This document shows positions 61,001 through 64,000 of a stretch of DNA of 64,000 nucleotides, piece by piece. Both the position numbers and the translations under genes were made by a program. Within the stretch, counting starts at the first letter, position 1, and each line of letters starts with the position of its first letter. Under the pieces are notes generated by a model that worked only from the letters and a program-made list of their open reading frames with translations, did no database searches and was not told where the DNA came from. The DNA comes from Spirosoma telluris (GTDB taxonomy: Bacteria; Bacteroidota; Bacteroidia; Cytophagales; Spirosomataceae). Location of the stretch: the NCBI GenBank assembly GCA_003259005.1, contig QLII01000001.1, positions 3,054,501 to 3,118,500 on the forward strand, in the 5' to 3' direction.

Positions 61001-61456
61001 AGGGGATTCGAGCTGAACATTTTCGTTCAGGGTAACTCGGGCAATCAGATTCTGAATTATGGAAGCTTCGATCTCCTCAACCTGACAGGAGGTAATAACC
61101 AATCGGCCCGCGTGCTGGATCGCTGGACACCAACGAACCCGAGCAACACTATTCCTCGGGCGAATGCCGCTGGTGGCTCTCGTATTCTGTCCAGTTTTCA
61201 GGTTGAAGACGGCTCGTACTTACGAGTCAAAAATATTTCACTGGGTTATAATCTTCCTAAAACGGTTTTGAGCCGATTAGCTCTGACTTCGGCCAAAATC
61301 TACGTTACAGCTCAAAACTGGATTACCCTTACGAAATACAACGGCTACGATCCTGAAGTGAATCGTTATGGCAGTTCCTCCTTAAGTCAGGGGCTTGACT
61401 ATGGCGGTTACCCTGCCGCCAAAACGGTATTGGTCGGACTGAATCTAAAATTTTAA
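58018..61456 (+). CDS. SusC/RagA-family TonB-dependent receptor with STN signalling domain, two frameshifts
   Basis: Outer-membrane transporter of about 1146 aa after repair. Order: signal peptide (~25), STN domain (LKEVLTDLSRQHQVSILFEE) that contacts FecR, a carboxypeptidase-like CarboxypepD_reg domain (RVTGENGEGLPGVNVV), the TonB box region, plug (SNASAPGG-type segment, DPLYVIDGFPTTGLN, IEVLKDASATAIYGSRG), and a barrel ending KTVLVGLNLKF. Frame loss: at the G-rich stretch 59836-59849 and near 60884 (one G restores KPGDIRYKDLNGDG). Paired with SusD, it imports a glycan or peptide ligand; which one is unknown. Confidence 0.94.
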
Positions 61457-61472
61457 CCTCTAGCCTGGAGCC

Positions 61473-62909
61473 ATGAAAATTAAGCACATAGCCCCTTTAT
61501 TGGCGCTCTTTCTAACGGCCTGCGAAAAGCAACTGGACCTATCGCCAGTTACGAATCTTACCAATGTCACCTATTATAAAACCGCCGACGATGCCAAGGC
61601 TGCCCTCGGGGCCTGTTATTCGTCCATTGGCGGCAGTGACCCCTTTTTAGACCTCGCAACCAGCGATGACGCCATCCCCTTTCTGACCGGATCGGCCGAT
61701 CGGCCGTTGCTCTGGCGGTATAATATCACCCCATCCAACACCTTTGTTTCAAATTATGCCAGCGCCTATAGCGGCATCAATCGTTCAAACATTGTGATTG
61801 GTCGTTTGCCCGGCATTACGATGGATGAAAGCCTGAAAGCCCGTTACATTGCCGAAGCGAAGTTTCTGCGGGCACTCCATTACTTTAACCTCGTTAGGCT
61901 GTACGGCGATGTGCCCATCGTGACTACCGAAACCACATCGCTCGATGGGCTGGCCGTTACCCGCGACCCAGCCGATAAGGTGTATGAACTGATCGAATCT
62001 GACTTGAAAGCGGCCGAAAGTGGGTTACCGAAAACCTATGCAGCCAGCGAATCGGGCCGGGCTACGCAGGGTGCCGCTAAAGGCATTCTGGCGCGGATGT
62101 ATCTGACCCGAGCCGGCGTAACAGCGGGATCACCCTTCTGGGCCCAGGCAGCAGCCAAAGCCAAAGAGGTGATGGATCTGGGCGTGTATGACCTCTACGC
62201 GAACTTCGCCGATGCGTTTGCCCTTACAGCACGAGGTGGTAAAGAGAATATTTTCGAGATCCAGAATCTGACGGATGTGAAAGGACATACGTTAGGCCGG
62301 GGCTACGGGGTGCGTTCTTCACCCATTTATCCGGGAACAGGTTCAGGCATTGCGCGTCCTTCGCCGGGTTTGTTCAGTTTGTATACGGACAAAGACACGC
62401 GCAAGGCAGTCACATTTCTGACATCCTATGTCTATAACGGCGTTACCACAACGCTTTCCATCACCGACCCGGATTTCACGAAAGCGGTAGCCTTTCAGAA
62501 GCTGTGGGATAAAACGGCCAAAACCCTCGAAGGGACCAGTATTCCCATTCTCCGCTATGCGGATGTGTTGCTCATGTATGCCGAAGCCACCAACGAAGCC
62601 AATAATGGGCCTACGGCCGATGCCTACACCGCACTAAATAAAGTTCGCACGAGGGCAGGCCTAACCGCCTTATCGGGCCTGACGTATCAGCAATTCAAGG
62701 AAGCGGTTTGGCTGGAACGTCGGCTGGAACTAACGTTTGAGAATACGCGCCGGTACGACCTGATCCGAACGGGTCGACTACTCGATGCCGTGAAAGCCGA
62801 GAACAGTTTCGCCCGGAATGCTACCATTCAGCCGTTCCATGTCCTGATGCCCATTCCACAAACCGATATGGATGCGAATCCGAATCTAAAGCAAAATCCA
62901 GGCTATTAA
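61473..62909 (+). CDS. SusD/RagB-family outer-membrane lipoprotein
   Basis: Ligand-binding lid of the SusC transporter, 478 aa. Lipobox LLALFLTACEKQ, N-terminal SusD region (YYKTADDAKAALGACYSSIG), TPR-like helices (AEAKFLRALHYFNLVRLYGD) and the C-terminal RagB end (FENTRRYDLIRTGRL ... IPQTDMDANPNLKQNPGY) are all present. It follows susC by 16 bases. No glycoside hydrolase or sulfatase is adjacent, so the cluster cannot be tied to a polysaccharide. Confidence 0.96.
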   Translation: MKIKHIAPLLALFLTACEKQLDLSPVTNLTNVTYYKTADDAKAALGACYSSIGGSDPFLDLATSDDAIPFLTGSADRPLLWRYNITPSNTFVSNYASAYSGINRSNIVIGRLPGITMDESLKARYIAEAKFLRALHYFNLVRLYGDVPIVTTETTSLDGLAVTRDPADKVYELIESDLKAAESGLPKTYAASESGRATQGAAKGILARMYLTRAGVTAGSPFWAQAAAKAKEVMDLGVYDLYANFADAFALTARGGKENIFEIQNLTDVKGHTLGRGYGVRSSPIYPGTGSGIARPSPGLFSLYTDKDTRKAVTFLTSYVYNGVTTTLSITDPDFTKAVAFQKLWDKTAKTLEGTSIPILRYADVLLMYAEATNEANNGPTADAYTALNKVRTRAGLTALSGLTYQQFKEAVWLERRLELTFENTRRYDLIRTGRLLDAVKAENSFARNATIQPFHVLMPIPQTDMDANPNLKQNPGY

Positions 62910-62918
62910 TCGTCACGC

Positions 62919-62951
62919 AACTTTCCGAAAGCTTGGCGCTTTCGGAAAGTT
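62919..62951. terminator. 14-bp perfect hairpin after susD
   Basis: AACTTTCCGAAAGC and its exact complement surround the loop TTGGC, 9 bases after the susD stop. ATTTTT follows about 10 bases later. It may terminate or dampen transcription into the next gene. Confidence 0.75.
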
Positions 62952-62966
62952 ATCACCACTATTTTT

Positions 62967-64000
62967 ATGACAAACCGCAGAGACTTCCTTAAACAAACGC
63001 CCTCGCTAATTGGGTTGCTGATGAGCATTCCAGCATTAGCACAAACAACCCCAGTACGACTGACCGCAGCTAAAAAATCCATCATTCTCCGTTCGTCCTG
63101 GCAAACGGTGAACATTGGCGACATTGGCCATACGCCCGGTGTGCTTGCCCTGTTGGAGAAATACCTGCCCGACGTGGAGGTTCGGCTATGGCCATCCAGC
63201 GTCGATAATGGCGTTGAGGAGTTATTGAAAAAGCGATTCCCAAACGTACCCATTATCAAAACGCCCGACGAGATTGCGTCGGCGATGAGCGAGTGCGTTT
63301 TTTTGCTGCATGGTTCCGGGCCTTCGCTGGTTGCCCGGAAAGATGTAGAGCGCTGGCACAAAGAAACCGGCAAGCCCTACGGCGTGTATGGAATCACCTT
63401 CCCAGGGGTATACAGCCCTGATCCCAAAGCGGTTATAACGGCCAATCCACTTGATGTTGAATTGCTGAGTAAAGCCCGTTTTGCCCTGTTCCGCGACTCT
63501 ATTTCATTGGAATTCGCGAAGAGCCACGGTGTAACCAGCCCTGTCATGGAGTTTTGTCCCGATGGTGCCTTTGCCGTGGATCTACGAAACGACCTGGCGG
63601 CTATTTCCTTCATGAAAGAACACGGCCTGGAAGAAGGCAAGTTCCTGTGCGTTATTCCCCGAACCCGGTTTACACCTTATTGGGAAATTCCCGGCAAAAA
63701 AACACCTTTTGACGAGACAAGAAACGCCCGCAATCAGGCGATGAAAGAGCACGACAACGCACCCCTTCGGGAAGCGATCATTGCCATTGTTCGTCAGACA
63801 CCCATGAAAATTCTGATTTGCCCGGAAGACGAAACGCAGGTTAAACTGGGGAAAGAAATCCTCCTGGACAAGCTGCCCGACGACGTAAAGCCCAGAGTCG
63901 TTTGGCGTGACAGATACTGGATCACCGACGAAGCGGTCAGCACCTACATTCGGTCTGCGGGGTTGTTTGGTCTGGAAATGCACTCGCCCATTATGTGTAT
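62967..64000 (+). CDS. Polysaccharide pyruvyl transferase family protein, 3' end cut by window
   Basis: Open from the ATG to the window edge (344 codons seen, no stop). The N-terminus [20 protein letters not shown] has a twin-arginine-like signal, so the protein is probably exported, which is unusual because pyruvyl transferases act in the cytoplasm. The body fits the PF04230 family: [51 protein letters not shown] and [13 protein letters not shown]. In Bacteroidota exported members occur with SusCD genes and may be inactive or act as binding proteins. Assigned family likely; function unsure. Confidence 0.8.
   Translation, partial: MTNRRDFLKQTPSLIGLLMSIPALAQTTPVRLTAAKKSIILRSSWQTVNIGDIGHTPGVLALLEKYLPDVEVRLWPSSVDNGVEELLKKRFPNVPIIKTPDEIASAMSECVFLLHGSGPSLVARKDVERWHKETGKPYGVYGITFPGVYSPDPKAVITANPLDVELLSKARFALFRDSISLEFAKSHGVTSPVMEFCPDGAFAVDLRNDLAAISFMKEHGLEEGKFLCVIPRTRFTPYWEIPGKKTPFDETRNARNQAMKEHDNAPLREAIIAIVRQTPMKILICPEDETQVKLGKEILLDKLPDDVKPRVVWRDRYWITDEAVSTYIRSAGLFGLEMHSPIMC

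Overview
The window looks like chromosomal DNA from a Bacteroidota member of the Cytophagales, most probably Spirosoma or a close relative (inference). The signs are PorP/SprF, a CHU_C-type C-terminal domain, a type A T9SS sorting domain, a SusC/SusD pair behind FecI/FecR, adenine deaminase, several PorT-like barrels, and promoters of the Bacteroidota form TTTG-N19-22-TAnnTTTG. No rRNA, tRNA, CRISPR array, transposase or phage gene was seen.

Layout. 1-5.1 kb: a hydroxyproline catabolic cluster on the minus strand (deaminase, 4-hydroxyproline epimerase, FAD amino-acid dehydrogenase, ketoglutarate semialdehyde dehydrogenase) with two inverted-repeat operator candidates upstream. 5.1-9 kb: aat, proB-proA and a lipid hydroxylase. 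9-14 kb (minus): rarA, an ECF sigma factor, ade and an HGSNAT-like membrane protein. 14-17.6 kb: a UxaA-type sugar-acid dehydratase with an SDR dehydrogenase, then a GNAT gene. 17.6-25 kb: uvrB, PorP/SprF and a PKD-repeat CHU_C protein. 24.8-27.4 kb: a LytTR regulator and HWE-type kinase. 28.5-32.2 kb: a four-gene cell-envelope/secreted locus. 32-44 kb: DUF2911, esterase, GH2 beta-galactosidase, a sigma-54 type regulator, a LuxE-like protein, a lipoprotein, a kinase, hemA and OmpH/Skp. 44.7-47.9 kb: an overlapping three-gene membrane cassette (56-aa protein, methyltransferase, AlkP-superfamily protein) behind a promoter that runs straight into a terminator-like hairpin. 48-51 kb: DUF4230, a SorAB-like sulfite oxidase pair, YqgE. 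51.4-56 kb: PorT-like barrel, nuoA, an unknown gene, nuoB, and two membrane proteins. 56.2-64 kb: FecI, FecR, SusC, SusD and a polysaccharide pyruvyl transferase cut by the window edge.

Two things cut across this layout. First, thirteen genes are broken by 20 single-base losses in total. Adding one base at each restores a normal full-length protein, and most breaks lie in short G, C or T runs. nuoB and both subunits' neighbours are otherwise normal, so these look like base-calling or assembly errors and the genes are annotated as single CDSs. Second, gaps between genes repeatedly hold long inverted repeats whose arms are degenerate tandem copies of a 7-10 base word. The word differs from site to site, one AGATTCT-based group recurs at several sites, and in three cases the repeat ends exactly 5 bases before a start codon. 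This repeat class is the most interesting unexplained structure in the window.
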